Shown here: positions 52,476 through 62,200 of the stretch, piece after piece | Layout: every line of letters begins with the position of its first letter | Position numbering within the stretch: position 1 is the stretch's first letter | DNA from: Armatimonadota bacterium | Lineage (GTDB): Bacteria > Armatimonadota > DTGP01 > JAKQQT01 | Direction: 5' to 3' | Length of the DNA stretch: 64,000 nucleotides | NCBI GenBank assembly: GCA_036504095.1 | Contig: DASXVS010000023.1 | Location: 1-64,000, forward strand | Notes under the pieces: model-generated | Told to the model about the DNA's origin: nothing | Database searches by the model: none | The model's input: the letters and a program-made list of their open reading frames with translations, nothing else | Program-made: the position numbers and the translations under genes

Positions 52476-53786
52476 CTAAAGCCGGAAGATCTTCGGATCG
52501 GAGAATTTCTTCAGCGCATTGCGCGTATCGACAATCAGGCGGGCGTGCTCCACCACCGAGGCGTAATCCACTTGCTTGTGATCGGTGATGATGACGACGC
52601 AATCGGAGGAGGCGACGGCGGCATCGATAGGCAAGCTCTGGTGCTTGACGCCCTCGACGTCGATCGAGGGGATATAGGGATCGGAGTAGGTAACCACGGC
52701 GCCGCGCCGCGTCAGCAGGTGCATGATATCGAGCGCCGGGGATTCGCGCACATCGTCGATGTCGCGCTTGTAGGCGACGCCGAGGATATGGACATTGGAG
52801 CCCTTCAGCGGCTTGCACTGCTCATTGAGCGCGTTCTGCACCTTGTCGACGACGAAGTGCGGCATGGAGCCGTTGATATAGCCGGCGAGCTCAATAAAGC
52901 GCGCTTCGATGCCGGCCTGCTTGGTCTTCCAGGAAAGATAGAACGGATCGATAGGGATGCAGTGGCCGCCGAGGCCGGGGCCGGGATAGAAAGGCATGAA
53001 ACCGAAGGGCTTGGTGGCGGCGGCGTCGATGACCTCCCAGACATTGATGTTGATGCGTTCGCACATCATGGCGAGCTCGTTCACCATGCCGATGTTGATC
53101 ATGCGGAATGTGTTTTCCAACAGCTTCACCATTTCGGCGACGCGTGTGGAGCTGACCGGCACCACGGTTTCGAGCGCCTGCTGATAGAGGGTGGCGCCGG
53201 CCTTAGTGCAGGCGGCGGTGATGCCGCCGACTACTTTGGGGATGTTGTGGGTTTGGAAGTTGGGATTGCCGGGGTCGACGCGCTCGGGTGAGAAGCAGAG
53301 GAAGATATCCTCGCCAACCTTCAACCCCTTGGCCTCGATCATGGGCTGAATCAACTCGTCGGTGGTGCCGGGATAGGTGGTGGATTCCAGGATAATCAGC
53401 AAGCCGGGCCGGGCGTGTTCGGCGATGGACTGGGACGCAGAGACCACGAAACTCATGTCCGGGTCCTTGGTCTTGCGCAGCGGCGTGGGGACCGCGATGT
53501 TGATGGTGTCCATGCCGCTGACAGCGGCGAAATCGGTGGTCGCCTTCAGGCGGCCCGCCTTGACGAGCGCGGCGACCTCTTCGGTTGGCACGTCCTGGAT
53601 ATAGCTGATGCCTTGGTTGATTTGGTTGACCTTGTTCTCGGAGACATCGATACCGGTGACGGTAAACCCCACCTTGGCGAACTCGACGGCGAGTGGCAGG
53701 CCGACATAGCCCAGGCCCACCACGCCAACGTGGGCGGTCTTGTTGCCGATCTTCTCAATCAGCGAGTCGAAATGCTTAGTGCTCAT
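52476..53786 (-). CDS. UDP-N-acetylglucosamine 6-dehydrogenase-like (WbpA/WecC family)
   Basis: 436 residues from ATG 53786, where the typical N-terminus begins; the longer upstream frame is antisense to leader DNA. It shows GVVGLGYVGLPLAVEFA at 20-36, SPERVDPGNPNF, the helix KLLENTFRMINIGMVNELAMM, and the catalytic Cys in PGPGLGGHCIPIDPFYLSWK at about 270. GGHCIPIDPFYL separates it from the AlgD-like enzyme at 12.5 kb and marks UDP-HexNAc dehydrogenases. With UDP-GlcNAc epimerases it could supply UDP-GlcNAcA or UDP-ManNAcA. Confidence 0.88.
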   Translation of the reverse strand: MSTKHFDSLIEKIGNKTAHVGVVGLGYVGLPLAVEFAKVGFTVTGIDVSENKVNQINQGISYIQDVPTEEVAALVKAGRLKATTDFAAVSGMDTINIAVPTPLRKTKDPDMSFVVSASQSIAEHARPGLLIILESTTYPGTTDELIQPMIEAKGLKVGEDIFLCFSPERVDPGNPNFQTHNIPKVVGGITAACTKAGATLYQQALETVVPVSSTRVAEMVKLLENTFRMINIGMVNELAMMCERININVWEVIDAAATKPFGFMPFYPGPGLGGHCIPIDPFYLSWKTKQAGIEARFIELAGYINGSMPHFVVDKVQNALNEQCKPLKGSNVHILGVAYKRDIDDVRESPALDIMHLLTRRGAVVTYSDPYIPSIDVEGVKHQSLPIDAAVASSDCVVIITDHKQVDYASVVEHARLIVDTRNALKKFSDPKIFRL

Positions 53787-53937
53787 AGTGGTTGTGAAAT
53801 GAAGACGCGAATCCAGGATTTTAGGATAGCGTGGATGGCGGCCCGGGTTCTGATTCGCTTTCGCTTGCCGCCGGGGAACCGCCTCAGCCACAATGGAGAA
53901 ACCCGCCGGGTGACACCGGCCGCCGCGCTGGAGCAGG

Positions 53938-55476
53938 ATGTCCCCCCCCACAGCCTCAAATACTAAACTCATCGCCCGCAACTCTTTCTGGTACGGCATC
54001 GAAGTGGTGTTGGAAGTTTTCGTGGCGCTGGCCACTTCCATTCCCCTGGCGCGCGTCATCGGACCGGAGCGGCTGGGCTACTACGGACTGATGGTGTGGG
54101 TCGCCAATATGAGCAGCCTGTTGGGCTCCATGGGGGCGCCGGCGGCTACGCGCAAGTACATGGCCGAGCGGTTGGGCAAGGGCCGGCCCGGTGAGGCGCG
54201 GGCGGTTTTCCAATACACGTTCCGGGCACAGGTGATTTCGGCGCTGGGCTTCACGGTCGCGGCGATGCTGGCGGCCTGGAAGTTCTCCGACCGGGGCTAT
54301 GAGACTATCGGGCTGCTGGTAGCGGCCAGCCTGCTGCCCTCAATGGTACTGATGATTCCCGCGCAGGCTAATCAGGCGGCCGAGAACATGCGCGCCAACG
54401 TACCGGCCACACTGATCAGCCAGACGTTGTACACCATTGCCGTGTGGGTCAGCTTGTGGCGGGGCTGGGATCTACTGGGCGTCAGCGCCGGGGTGCTGAT
54501 CTACAAGTGGGTGGAGCTGTTCATGCGCCTGATTCCGGCGCGGCGCTGGCTGGCCGCGTTTCCGCAGGAGCCGCTGCCGGCGGAGCTCCGCGAACGGCTG
54601 CACTCGTTCTCCATCCGCAGCCTGGCAATCATGCTGCTGAACGTGCTGGTCTGGAGCCGGTCGGATCTGTTGCTGCTGCGGGCGCTCAGCCCGGATATGC
54701 GCCAGCTCACCTTCTTTTCACTGGCGCAGAATCTCAGTGAAAAGGCGATTCTGGTGCCGCGCATTTTCAGCGTGGCGGCCGGGGCCAGCCTGATGGCCCA
54801 GTTCGGGCGCGATCCCGAGAAGCTATCCGGCCTGCTGCGCCTGGCGTTACGCTACCTGCTGCTGGCCGGGATGCCGTTGCTGTGGGGCATGTCGGCGGTG
54901 AGCGTGGCTCTGGTGCCGGCGCTGTACGGCAGCCGCTACATGGAAGCCATCCCGGTGCTGGCCCTGGCCACAATGGCCGCCGTGCCGGCCTCGATCTTCA
55001 TGCTGGCGCAGAACTATCTGGAAGCGCGGGAGCAGCAGCGCTCCATCATTACTTGGACGTGCGCCGCCGGCGTGGTGAAGCTCGCGATGGACTGGCTGTT
55101 GATTCCGCACTGGGGCGCGCTGGGCGCGGCCGTCGGCAACAGCAGCGGACAACTGGCGGCCGCCCTTGGCATCTGGGGCTTCATTCTGAGCCAGGGCCGG
55201 TTGCGGCTCGATTGGCCCTACATGGCCCGCATCGCCGTCGCGACGGCGATGCTGTATGTGGCGGCCCACACCGTTGCCCAGTCATTCGCCCCATGGCCCG
55301 GCCTGCTGCTGGGGGTGGCGGCGGGCACGGTGACATTCCTGGTGGCGCTGCGGCTGTTGAAGGTGCTGGACGCCGAGGACGGCAGGAGGTTGCTGACGGC
55401 GCTGGAGAAGGCTCCCGCTGCGTTGCGGCCTCAGATCCGGCGAGTGGTGGGCTGGTTGGCCCCGGCGGCGGCGTGA
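53938..55476 (+). CDS. wzx: polysaccharide flippase (Wzx/MATE-like)
   Basis: 512 residues, twelve to fourteen hydrophobic segments. The N-terminus NSFWYGIEVVLEVFVALATSIPLARVIGPERLGYYGLMVW matches the Wzx/MVF pattern (short amphipathic start, then ARxxGPExxGYY). ILVPRIFSVAAGASLMAQFG in the middle and PLLWGMSAVSVALVPALYG later are also family-like. It would flip lipid-linked EPS repeat units across the inner membrane, complementing the Wzy-like protein. Its promoter region is shared with the divergent dehydrogenase. Confidence 0.88.
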   Translation: MSPPTASNTKLIARNSFWYGIEVVLEVFVALATSIPLARVIGPERLGYYGLMVWVANMSSLLGSMGAPAATRKYMAERLGKGRPGEARAVFQYTFRAQVISALGFTVAAMLAAWKFSDRGYETIGLLVAASLLPSMVLMIPAQANQAAENMRANVPATLISQTLYTIAVWVSLWRGWDLLGVSAGVLIYKWVELFMRLIPARRWLAAFPQEPLPAELRERLHSFSIRSLAIMLLNVLVWSRSDLLLLRALSPDMRQLTFFSLAQNLSEKAILVPRIFSVAAGASLMAQFGRDPEKLSGLLRLALRYLLLAGMPLLWGMSAVSVALVPALYGSRYMEAIPVLALATMAAVPASIFMLAQNYLEAREQQRSIITWTCAAGVVKLAMDWLLIPHWGALGAAVGNSSGQLAAALGIWGFILSQGRLRLDWPYMARIAVATAMLYVAAHTVAQSFAPWPGLLLGVAAGTVTFLVALRLLKVLDAEDGRRLLTALEKAPAALRPQIRRVVGWLAPAAA

Positions 55477-55579
55477 GGGCGGCGGCTTCGGCCGCGCGGA
55501 CGATCCCACCAAATCCGGGCCACCACCCGTCCCGGCTATACTGGTGAGGATCCTCAGTCTGGAGGATTGCCCCACGCGC

Positions 55580-56539
55580 ATGGAATCCACCCCACTTCAG
55601 TTTCACGATTTTTCGGGTGACTACGCCGCTCTCAGCCAGTTGATGACCGCCTCGTGGAACCAGAATCAGGGACAGGGTCTGGACTATAGCCCTGAGTTTC
55701 TCCGCTCGTATCTGCAATACCCCGGCATGACACCCGCCCTCGCGCCGGTAATTCTGGACAATGGCCGCCCCATCGCCTTTGTCTGCGCCTTTCCGCGGAC
55801 GCTCCGCATCGCCGGACAGACCAGGCGCTTTGCATTGCTGACGCTGTTCACTGTCTCGCCCGCCTGCAAGGGGCGCGGCCTGGGCGTCAAAATCTGGGTT
55901 GAGTGCCTGCGCCGCGCGCGCGAGGCCGGCTTTGAGGGCACACTGCACTATTGCGTGGATGGCAACGTTTCCAACCATGTGATCACCACCGCGGCGCGCC
56001 AGGCCGGCTACACCACTCAACCGGTTTTAAGCGTCCCCTATCTGATGGCTTATATCGGCAATCAGCCGGGCGATCCGCTGCCTGAAGTGGACGCCGCGCA
56101 GGCTGCCGCCGCACTGGTGGACCACGCCGAGCGCCTGTCCTCACGCCTCCCCATTGCTCGCCTGTGGAGCCCCCAGGAGGCCCTCTGGCAGTGCCGCGAC
56201 CGCTTCGGCGCCCTGGCTTACTTTGATCCCGCCAGCGGCGCACTGCTCAGCGGTTACGTCGTATCCTCCACCGACGAGGCCCGCACCCCGTGCCTGTTTC
56301 TCGACGAGGTGCATTGGGCTGGACTCGCATCCGAACAACGCGGCCCATTTCTGAAGACGTTTTTGCGCAGCGCCTCACAGCGCGCCCGCCTGGCGACCGT
56401 GCCGCTTCTCGGCTATGTGGACCCGGCCGATCTGAAGGCCGCCGGCTTCCGGCGCTCGCCCCGTCTCCTGCACACCTACCTCACGCTGTGGACGTCGGAG
56501 GCCGCGCCGGTGGATTCGCTCTACGCCGATGTGCTCTGA
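55580..56539 (+). CDS. GNAT-fold acyltransferase
   Basis: Taken from ATG 55580 (about 319 residues); a GTG 36 bp upstream is possible. It has the GNAT acyl-donor loop FTVSPACKGRGLGVKIWVECLRRA at about 91-114 (V-x-P-x-x-x-x-x-GLG pattern), preceded by FAFVCAFP-like strand residues and followed by LHYCVDGNVSNHVITTAARQAGY. A second half (about 180-310) is GNAT-like or accessory. It is directly followed by a carrier protein and an adenylating ligase, so it may use a carrier-bound acyl or aminoacyl donor instead of a CoA thioester. The GNAT call is sure; the donor is inference. Confidence 0.72.
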   Translation: MESTPLQFHDFSGDYAALSQLMTASWNQNQGQGLDYSPEFLRSYLQYPGMTPALAPVILDNGRPIAFVCAFPRTLRIAGQTRRFALLTLFTVSPACKGRGLGVKIWVECLRRAREAGFEGTLHYCVDGNVSNHVITTAARQAGYTTQPVLSVPYLMAYIGNQPGDPLPEVDAAQAAAALVDHAERLSSRLPIARLWSPQEALWQCRDRFGALAYFDPASGALLSGYVVSSTDEARTPCLFLDEVHWAGLASEQRGPFLKTFLRSASQRARLATVPLLGYVDPADLKAAGFRRSPRLLHTYLTLWTSEAAPVDSLYADVL

Positions 56540-56558
56540 AATTGAGGAGAACGACGAT

Positions 56559-56792
56559 ATGGAAGTCATGGAACAAGTCCGCCAGTTGATCTGCGGCATC
56601 ACCGGGCTGGCAGCCGATTTCGGCCCGGCCGCCAATCTCTACCAGGATCTGGGCGTGCCCTCTGTACACGCCATGCAGTTGTTGACCGAACTGGAAGAGA
56701 AATTTGAGATCGCCCTGCCCGATGACGAGTTCATCGAGGCAGTGACCTTGGAGAGTCTCACGGCGCTGGTAGCAAAGGTCAAGGGAGCCTGA
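56559..56792 (+). CDS. acyl/peptidyl carrier protein (second copy)
   Basis: 77 residues from ATG 56559, behind GAGGAGA; earlier in-frame ATGs overlap the GNAT end. The phosphopantetheine site is LGVPSVHAMQLL with Ser35; the Asp normally before it is replaced by Pro. NLYQDLGV and the helix LLTELEEKFEIALPDDEF are canonical. It is unlike the carrier at 42.1 kb in sequence, which argues for two different partners. The ligase gene follows 8 bp on. Confidence 0.85.
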   Translation: MEVMEQVRQLICGITGLAADFGPAANLYQDLGVPSVHAMQLLTELEEKFEIALPDDEFIEAVTLESLTALVAKVKGA

Positions 56793-56800
56793 TTTCGCTC

Positions 56801-58357
56801 ATGACATCTCGCCAGGATCTTGGACAGGGTTTTTCCGCCGTCGCCGCCAGCCAACCGGAACGGGCCGCTCTGGTGGCCCACGGGGCAACCATCACCTACG
56901 GCCAGATGGACGACACGGCCCGGCGCTGGGCCAGAGTCATCACAGACCGGCTCGGGAGGCCGGCACAGCGAGTCGGCCTCTTCGGCTCCCGAAGCGCCGT
57001 TTCCTACACCGGCACCATCGCTTCCCTATACAGCGGCGCGGCGTTTGTCCCACTCAATCCCAGATTTCCGGCTGATCGAACGCGGCGCATGATCGCCTTG
57101 GCAGGCCTGGACGCGATCCTTTGCGACAAGTTGGGCACGCAGCAACTGGGCGCGGTCCTGGAGGGCCTGACCGAAACACCGCTGATCCTGCGTCCGGAGG
57201 AGGACGACGAAGCCTGGCTGGCCACGGCGCCCCGCCTGGAGGAGTTGCCGCCGCTGCGGCCCGCCAGTGTCGCCTACCTGCTCTTTACCTCCGGCAGCAC
57301 CGGCTTGCCCAAGGGCGTCCCTATCACCCACGCCAACGTCTGCGCCTATCTCGACTGGGCATCGGATCGTTACGGTATCGTGCCGGAAGACCGGTTCTCC
57401 CAGACCTTCGACCAGACCTTCGACCTCTCCGTGCATGACCAGTTTCTCTGTTGGGAGAATGGCGCCTCGCTCTTTGCCATGTCGCCGGTGGAGCTGCTGG
57501 CGCCGGCCCGCTACATTCAACGCAACGAGCTGACGGTCTGGTTCTCCGTGCCCAGCGTCGTGGCCCAGATGCGCAAGCGCAAGACCCTGCTGCCCGGCGC
57601 GCTGCCCACGCTCAGGTGGAGCCTGTTTTGCGGCGAGCCGCTGCCGCGGGCCAGCGCCGAGGCTTGGCAGGAGGCGGCGCCCGACTCCATCGTCGAGAAT
57701 CTGTACGGGCCCACGGAGCTGACCATCGCCTGCTGCGTGCATCGCTGGGACCCCGTTTCGTCACCGGCGCTGTGCGTCAACGATATGGTGTCCATCGGCG
57801 CGCCATTCCCCGGCCTGACCGCCGTACTGCTCGACGACCAATTGAACGCCGTTCCGCCCGGCAGTGACGGCGAACTCTGTCTGTGCGGCGCGCAGACCTC
57901 GCCCGGCTATTGGAACGACGAAGCCAAGACGGCCGAGCGCTTCGTCCGTCTGGATCACGGCCCGATTCCCGGCGAGCGCTACTACCGCACCGGCGACCGC
58001 GCCATTCAATTGGAGAACGGCGAGTACGCGTGTCTTGGCCGGACGGACCATCAGGTGAAGGTGCTCGGCTTCCGGGTGGAGTTGGGCGAAATCGAGGCAG
58101 CTCTGCAAAAAGATGCCCGCGTCGTGCAGGCTGTTGCCATGGGCTGGCCCATCTCCGAAGGCACCGCCCAGGGCATTGTCGCCTTTGTCTCAGGAGCCGG
58201 TCTGGACTTGGCCGCTTTGAAACAGACATGCCGCGGCTCTCTGGCCGATTACATGGTGCCATCAGCCATCCACTTCGTCGAAGAGATGCCTCTGAACGCG
58301 AACGGCAAGGTGGATCGCGGCGTGCTGGCGCAACGGCTGGCGGAGAGGGCGGGCTGA
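56801..58357 (+). CDS. AMP-forming ligase, DltA/NRPS A-domain-like
   Basis: 518 residues. Core motifs in order: LLFTSGSTGLPKGVPITH (A3) at 160-177; FDQTFDLSVHD at 203-213, whose Asp fits the residue that holds the amino group of an amino acid in A-domains; FCGEPLPRASAEAW at about 275; VENLYGPTELTIAC (A5) at about 290; GELCLCG; YRTGDRAIQLENGEYACLGRTDHQVKVLGFRVELGEIE; and a C-terminal lysine in PLNANGKVDR. This suggests adenylation of an amino acid and loading onto the adjacent carrier. AMP-forming ligases are a known class in exosortase loci (TIGR03098). Confidence 0.82.
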   Translation: MTSRQDLGQGFSAVAASQPERAALVAHGATITYGQMDDTARRWARVITDRLGRPAQRVGLFGSRSAVSYTGTIASLYSGAAFVPLNPRFPADRTRRMIALAGLDAILCDKLGTQQLGAVLEGLTETPLILRPEEDDEAWLATAPRLEELPPLRPASVAYLLFTSGSTGLPKGVPITHANVCAYLDWASDRYGIVPEDRFSQTFDQTFDLSVHDQFLCWENGASLFAMSPVELLAPARYIQRNELTVWFSVPSVVAQMRKRKTLLPGALPTLRWSLFCGEPLPRASAEAWQEAAPDSIVENLYGPTELTIACCVHRWDPVSSPALCVNDMVSIGAPFPGLTAVLLDDQLNAVPPGSDGELCLCGAQTSPGYWNDEAKTAERFVRLDHGPIPGERYYRTGDRAIQLENGEYACLGRTDHQVKVLGFRVELGEIEAALQKDARVVQAVAMGWPISEGTAQGIVAFVSGAGLDLAALKQTCRGSLADYMVPSAIHFVEEMPLNANGKVDRGVLAQRLAERAG

Positions 58358-58360
58358 GGC

Positions 58361-59101
58361 GTGGCGGGCGGATTATCGGGCTTTATTCTGAAGGTGAGGA
58401 AGGCGGAAACGCCTTTCTTCGCCCGCCTGAAACGGCTGGTGCTGGCTGCCTCTGTCTTTGAGATGCCCGTGCCGGGCTTCACCCGCCCACTCTGGAGCGC
58501 GCTGTACCACGGGCGGATGCTGGCCCCCGAACTTTGGCGGCGGCTGTTGTCGGTGGCCTACCGCAGTCCGATGTTCAAAAGCCAGTGTGCCCAGGTGGGC
58601 AGCCGCCTCTATCTGGAGCAGATCCCCCGAATCTCCGGCCGTGTGAAGTTGGTTCTCGGCGATGACGTCAATATTTCGGGCCATTTCAGCGTCCGCGCCG
58701 GCCGGTCTTTCGACGACCCGGAGATCATTCTCGGCGACAAGGTCTTTATCGGCCACCAGGTGGTGATGCAGGTGGCGCGGCGGATTGAGATGGAAGAGGG
58801 CGCGGCGCTGGCCGGCGGCTGCTATGTCACCGACAACGACGCCCACCCGCTGGACGCCGCCGCCCGGCTGCGCGGCGAGGCCGTCGCGCAGGATGACGTG
58901 CAGCCGGTGAAGATCTGCCGCCACGCCTGGGTGGGCCGGGGCAGCTCCATTATGAAGGGCGTCACCATCGGCGAGTTTGCCATTATCGGTGTCGGCAGCG
59001 TGGTGGTCTCCAACGTCCCGCCTTACAGCGTAGCCATGGGGAACCCGGCGCGAGTCGTCAAGAAGATGGCGCCACCGACCCGGGATGATCATTCTGGATA
59101 G
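58361..59101 (+). CDS. hexapeptide-repeat acyltransferase (left-handed beta-helix)
   Basis: 246 residues from a GTG start 3 bp after the ligase stop. A helical N-terminal part with PVPGFTRPLWSALYHG is followed by a parallel beta-helix with hexapeptide pattern: LVLGDDVNISGHFSV, IILGDKVFIGHQVVM, GCYVTDNDAHPLD, ICRHAWVGRGSSIMKGVTIGEFAIIGVGSVV and PPYSVAMGNPARVVKK. The last piece is the standard C-terminal signature of maltose/galactoside-type acetyltransferases. It probably acetylates an EPS sugar or nucleotide sugar; it is last in the GNAT-carrier-ligase operon. Confidence 0.85.
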   Translation: MAGGLSGFILKVRKAETPFFARLKRLVLAASVFEMPVPGFTRPLWSALYHGRMLAPELWRRLLSVAYRSPMFKSQCAQVGSRLYLEQIPRISGRVKLVLGDDVNISGHFSVRAGRSFDDPEIILGDKVFIGHQVVMQVARRIEMEEGAALAGGCYVTDNDAHPLDAAARLRGEAVAQDDVQPVKICRHAWVGRGSSIMKGVTIGEFAIIGVGSVVVSNVPPYSVAMGNPARVVKKMAPPTRDDHSG

Positions 59102-59207
59102 ATAGCTACAGCACGCACAGGAGTGTTGAGACACGGCCTTGGCGGTGCTCAGGCCCCGAACGCGCCGTAGTTTTCACCTGCTTCGGTGCGACTGCCAAAG
59201 GGCCCTG

Positions 59208-62200
59208 TCATTGCCTTGAAAGAACAAAAGACCCTGATGTCCCTTCCCAATACAAGACCCCACTTGCGTCCACCGCGATTTGATTGACAATCACCACTCC
59301 GTCCTTGGAGATCTGCCAATTGCCGGCGGCCAATCCGCTCACCATATATTGAGCGCTCCCATCATGTGTGGTCAAGAATCTACTAAGACTGCTCAATGTG
59401 TCTTCTGCCGGGAAGACAGCCACCTTCGAGTTATCACCATCTATGACCTGTGCGCCGATGAAGTTGGGATCCACTTGTGGGAGTAGTGTTATCGGATTCT
59501 CGGTCTCAGCATTGCCGTCCACAACGCGGTGTGCCACCAGAACGTTGGTCTTCAAGTTGTTCGGATCACAGCTAACCCCATCCGCCGATGCACAAATAGA
59601 CACCCTGAAGGTTTGGCCAGCGCCGCCCAATGGGCCCTTGGCCGGATCAACCGCTCCAATATAGGAACCGTCGAGATTGTCCGTATAGACTCGCAGAGAG
59701 TTTGCGCCTCCAGGCTTCAACACTTTCGTGAGAATCCGGGACGAAGGCGAGTCGGACACGATTGTATCCGAGCCCGCCGTAAAAGCAGTGTTTCCCTCGG
59801 TTGGATTATCCGGCCACGGCGTCGTGCCGTTCTCAAAGACCCCCGACTGTCCGTTATTGGGGTAGTGCAGGAACGTGACCTTGTTTTGCGGCGCCGATGT
59901 TCTCACTGCATCCGCGACAATCACGTATTCGCTCTTCCCTGGCTTCTTGAAGTGAGCGTAATGACGATGCGCGAACGTGATCTGCGCCGATGGTTGATAC
60001 GCTCCAGCGTAATCCACCATCGCATAGGTGGCGGCATTGCCCGGATCGTTCCAGAACCTTGGGGTCTTGACGTACTGGATCTGCGATTTGAAGTTCGCCC
60101 GCTGTAGCAGCGAAGGAGAGGTTGTGCCGTATGGCCCGATCCGCATATAGTTGCTCTGCTCGTTTGGCGCTGAATAGGCGGAAAAAGTAGGCTGAATGCC
60201 CTTACCGTAATCTTCGGCTAACAGGTAATACCGCTTGAAAACCTTGTAGCTGGCTGGATTGCCCGCATAAGAGACTGGCCAGAGATTGGAGAATTTAAGA
60301 TTACTTAAAGCGTGGATCTCGAAGATGCTGGAATCGGCCAGCCAGCCCGTGCGCGATAGCACCAGCCCTGTGCCTTCACCCAATGTCCCGGTATCCGAGA
60401 TGGTCAGATTACGAGCCAGTGGGAGGATCGCGTTCGGATCTGCCGCCATCGCCGTTGGATCGGTGTAGAGGTAGTTGTCTGGGTAGCCGAGCATGTTGCT
60501 GTACGAGAACTGAGCCGCGCCAGGACCGTAGTTCCCCGCCCAGTTCTGGAGAATGTAGCGCCACGACTTTGATTCATCAGCGTCGGGCTGCAGGTACGCG
60601 GAGCTTAGCCCTCCCTTCCAGTGGTCGGGGGTCATGGTCACGGGAGCCGCCGCACCCCATCGCGTGCCCGCATTGGCAGCACGATTGTAGCCATACACCC
60701 AGAGCGAGAGCGGAGTCTTTAGCCATGTCCCACCCGTGAAGTCCATGCTCGGTTCAGCGAAGCTGTTGCGGAGTTGTATGGCGAAGTCAGCCGTGAAGGG
60801 CTGAACGCGAGTTGCGTGATACTTCGCCGTGATCTGCATTGCTCCCGTGGACCATTGGCGCTGGAGTGGATGCCAGTAGTCCTTCCACCAGAAGACCATC
60901 CGTTGCAGCATTGCCTGTGCGCGTGGGTCGTCATCGGCGAGTGCGAGCGAAATGGCGAGGAAACCGAGTCCCTTGGTGATGTGTTGGTTGTAGAGTTCAG
61001 ATCGTGTGGACTCGTCCCGGCTGTAGACAGAAGATCCACCAAATGCGCCTGGAACCCCATTAACATATTGAGTGCCATGTGTCTTGCCACTCGACAGGGG
61101 TGAGAAGCCAGAGTGGTTGATGAAATTCACCAGCCCGCAATTTCCCGTCGTGAAAGCCTTACCGATCCAGAACTTGCCAGTTGTCACCGTCTCCGCGAGA
61201 TATCCACCCGTGGGATAGTTCTGGATGGTCAGTGAAGTGTCCGACGCCACGGACGCAACAATGGCCGTCATGCCGCTGCAATACCCGCTGTCACAGCCGT
61301 TTGTCCACAGAATCGAATCCCCCGCCGCGATGCGCTGTGTCGTGTCAGGGTTGGTCAGCCAGAGCGTACCCGTTCCCGTGAGTGTCGTCCCGTAGAGTGT
61401 ATAGGCGATTGTTCCGGTTCCCGCATAGAACCGTTGCGTGCAGGACGTGTCCACGTCGTTGAGTATCTTGTTGGCGAACGCTGTACGCTCCCCGATGGAC
61501 ATGGAGCCGCGCACAATGGAGTACGCTTGCGCGATATTCCACAGGTACTTCGAGGCGTAGTCGAGCGTGATGGAATCGCCGCAGCCGGAGATGGATTCCA
61601 GGCACCCAAATCCCTTTGTCCATTTGTCGATGTTGTTGAGCGCCCCGATCACCCAGTCCCGATAGGAAGCGGTCCCCGTGCTTTGATACATCAACGCGGC
61701 CCCGCCGAGGTAGCCAAAGTCGCCGTTCTGCATCTGTGAGATCAACGCCTGATCAGTAGCGGAACTCGACCTCGGCATGACGTATGTGTCCACACTCGTC
61801 TTCATTGCTGCGTAGGCCGGATTGCTCGAAACCGCCTTGCAAGCTGCCCCGCTAGTGCAGAGCGTCGCAGTCAGCACACCATCCGGGCCGTCCAGCCACA
61901 CGCGCGGGTGATCTTTCAACGTCACCAGCGAACCCGCCGCCGCTTCCGGGTAGCTGGTGCCCTGTCCACCCGTGTACCGCAGGAATTCGCCGTTACCCGC
62001 CACTGGAGCACCAGCCAAGTCATACAGTTCCGTCGTCGTCTCGGTCACGTTGGTCGCCACTCGAGTGCCATTCGCGGCCGTGTTGCCTTCCACCCCAGCC
62101 AGAACAATGATTGTGCCATTCGTCCAGCCGTGCGCAACTAGCGCGGGCGTGGCCGCAGCGAGCGATGTATTGTCGCAGCCCGCTGTTGAAATAACGATTG

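Noticed and set aside
52474-52818. N-terminal extension of the long GT4
   Set aside because: It overlaps the dehydrogenase gene out of frame and is Arg-rich; a GT4-type N-terminus begins just after 52473.
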